Part shown: in pieces, positions 39,325-40,523 of the stretch
How positions within the stretch are numbered: the stretch's first letter is position 1
Layout: each line of letters opens with the position of its first letter
From: a virus
DNA: 40,523 bases
IMG/VR virus record: IMGVR_UViG_3300017725_000018
Coordinates: 1 to 40,523 of that record
Strand: one strand, 5' to 3'
Notes under the pieces: generated by a model
The model's database searches: none
Told to the model about the DNA's origin: nothing
What the model saw: only the letters and a program-made list of their open reading frames with translations
Program-made: the position numbers and the translations under genes

Positions 39325-40523
39325 CAGATGAATAGTTCGTCAAACAATTCTACACTAAGTTGCTGCTGAGTCTTACCTGAGCATGACAGTTTATGAAGTG
39401 TCTTACACTCATCTTCGCTCATAGAGTGTCGAATATCGTCCGCTGCTTGAGTAATAGTGTGACTCAATGTTTTTGGATTGATAACATCCTCGTTGATTAA
39501 TTGACGAAGAATCTCCTCACAATCCATAGTATCATGAATGTAATTCTCAGACTCAATTACGGTATAGATTGAGTTGACTTGCTCTCCACACTTAAGACAG
39601 TGGTAGATAACCAAGGGCACACGTTCTAGGATTGCCTTGATAGTCTCTTGCTTGGAATAAAGCATAGACTTCTCAGACTTCTCCGATTGATTCTCCTTCT
39701 TCTTGTTAGTTTTGCCATTAGCGTTGTTATCATTCAGAAGGACGGACTTAGCAACATTGCCATAACTTGCTTCAAGATTTACATCAAACTCAATGTTCTC
39801 CAAGTTCTTGAAATTCAGGCGATCTGCAATACCAGAGACCAAATTGATTGTGTTACCTACATCAGCAGCGAGAACTGCAACAACCTGATCCTGATTAAGA
39901 GTGGCAAACTCTTCATTCCACTCAAAAATAGCAGCGAAGTCAGTGTAAGTGTACTGAGTAAGTTCTGGATTAGATTCACATGCAGCAGCATAAGTTTGCC
40001 GAAGAGATTCAAGACAACGTTGCGGGCAAAAATCAATCACCTGCCAATCATGTGTGCCAGATCCTCCCCTGAACGCAAATTGTGTCCAGAATTCAATACT
40101 CTTACCCTCTTTACAATTGATAATGGTATCAATCTTCTTCGCAGTTACTCCGCGAACGTTAGCACTTTGAGTAATAATGCAGGAAGCAACATTCTCATTG
40201 ATATGCTTGTTGATCATATCGGAATCAACTTTAGCACTGCCATGTGCAACTAGAGGAGCAAATCGTGTGCCCTTCATATACTCTGCAAATGCATCACATG
40301 CTTTTACAGATGACAGAGTAATATAAAGATGGGTTGCATCTTTTAGAAGACGATTGTTGCGATGAACATGGCGTTCCCCAACAAACATTCTACTTACAAA
40401 CTCCTGGACAAGTGCAGGTTCCATGAAGTTACCTTCCTCATCAACATTGAAGAGATTCTTCATAGCATCGGGGTCATCTCCATAGACTGCCTGATACTGA
40501 GCAGATTCATACTTGGCAAGGAT
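39324..40523 (-). CDS. SF2-type helicase, C-terminal part, 5' end outside window
   Basis: The frame is open to the last base of the window (400 visible residues), so the ATG at 40463 is not the real start. The visible part resembles the second RecA-like domain of SF2 helicases: THLYITLSSVKACDAFAEYM (motif IV-like), SCIITQSANVRGVTAKKID (motif V-like) and FWTQFAFRGGSGTHDWQVID (motif VI-like, but with one Arg where QxxGRxxR is usual). A helical region follows, then a Lys/Asn-rich linker (NGKTNKKKENQSEKSEKS) and a possible zinc knuckle (CLKC, then IHDTMDC). Helicase motifs I-III must lie outside. It is joined to two methyltransferase-type genes, which suggests a DNA-modifying or restriction-like complex. 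Confidence 0.65.
   Translation of the reverse strand: MLAKYESAQYQAVYGDDPDAMKNLFNVDEEGNFMEPALVQEFVSRMFVGERHVHRNNRLLKDATHLYITLSSVKACDAFAEYMKGTRFAPLVAHGSAKVDSDMINKHINENVASCIITQSANVRGVTAKKIDTIINCKEGKSIEFWTQFAFRGGSGTHDWQVIDFCPQRCLESLRQTYAAACESNPELTQYTYTDFAAIFEWNEEFATLNQDQVVAVLAADVGNTINLVSGIADRLNFKNLENIEFDVNLEASYGNVAKSVLLNDNNANGKTNKKKENQSEKSEKSMLYSKQETIKAILERVPLVIYHCLKCGEQVNSIYTVIESENYIHDTMDCEEILRQLINEDVINPKTLSHTITQAADDIRHSMSEDECKTLHKLSCSGKTQQQLSVELFDELFI

Noticed and set aside
39648-40253. 201-codon plus-strand open frame opposite the helicase
   Set aside because: It is hydrophobic and Ile/Leu-rich in the way of an antisense shadow; the minus-strand frame has helicase features and overlapping-gene junctions.

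Overview
The window is part of the genome of a strictly lytic, T4-type marine myovirus, most like the cyanophages of Synechococcus and Prochlorococcus (Kyanoviridae type). The evidence is the T4 neck and baseplate gene series in T4 order (gp25, gp6, gp7, gp8, then gp13, gp14, gp15, gp16), the greatly enlarged baseplate proteins with YHYH-type and DUF4815-type regions, and a large set of small proteins of cyanophage type. The DNA is AT-rich. Every credible gene is on the minus strand, so transcription runs from high to low coordinates. No photosynthesis gene, tRNA or integrase is visible. The exact host cannot be fixed from this window.

Layout in transcription order. (1) 40523-37899: an overlapping three-gene operon that enters from outside the window. 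It encodes the C-terminal part of an SF2-type helicase, an NPPY-containing N6-adenine methyltransferase-like protein and a second small protein carrying methyltransferase motifs X, I, II and III. (2) 37902-31839: about fifteen small genes plus one probable covalent nucleotidyltransferase (KxDG motif). This region is punctuated by nine copies of a conserved intergenic element, about 36-46 nt long, at transcription-unit boundaries; it is probably a phage-specific early or middle promoter. One copy lies directly behind a rho-independent terminator. (3) 33173-32754: the longest non-coding stretch, with two exact cyanobacterial-type DnaA boxes, an inverted third one and an AT-rich tract, a candidate replication origin. 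It also holds a good sigma70-type promoter for the next gene. (4) 31838-31561: a terminator-like hairpin overlapping a near-perfect sigma70 promoter, and a GC-rich leader. (5) 31560-30259: a small conserved gene, a GT-A glycosyltransferase and two coupled small genes. (6) 30237-1: the late virion block, with ATAAATA-type (T4 gp55-like) late promoters before several units.

In the late block, gp25, gp6, gp7 and gp8 build the baseplate wedge. The 2,719-residue DUF4815-type protein is probably a baseplate or fibre protein. gp13, gp14 and gp15 close the neck and tail, gp16 is the small terminase, and the block ends in a coiled-coil protein with four 27-residue repeats that runs off the window.

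Most noteworthy: the helicase plus split methyltransferase operon; the nine-copy promoter-like element family; the DnaA-box cluster; two small beta-type modules that recur inside several otherwise unrelated virion proteins; and a gp7 homologue of 3,990 residues in which the T4 gp7 C-terminal core sits at the N-terminus.
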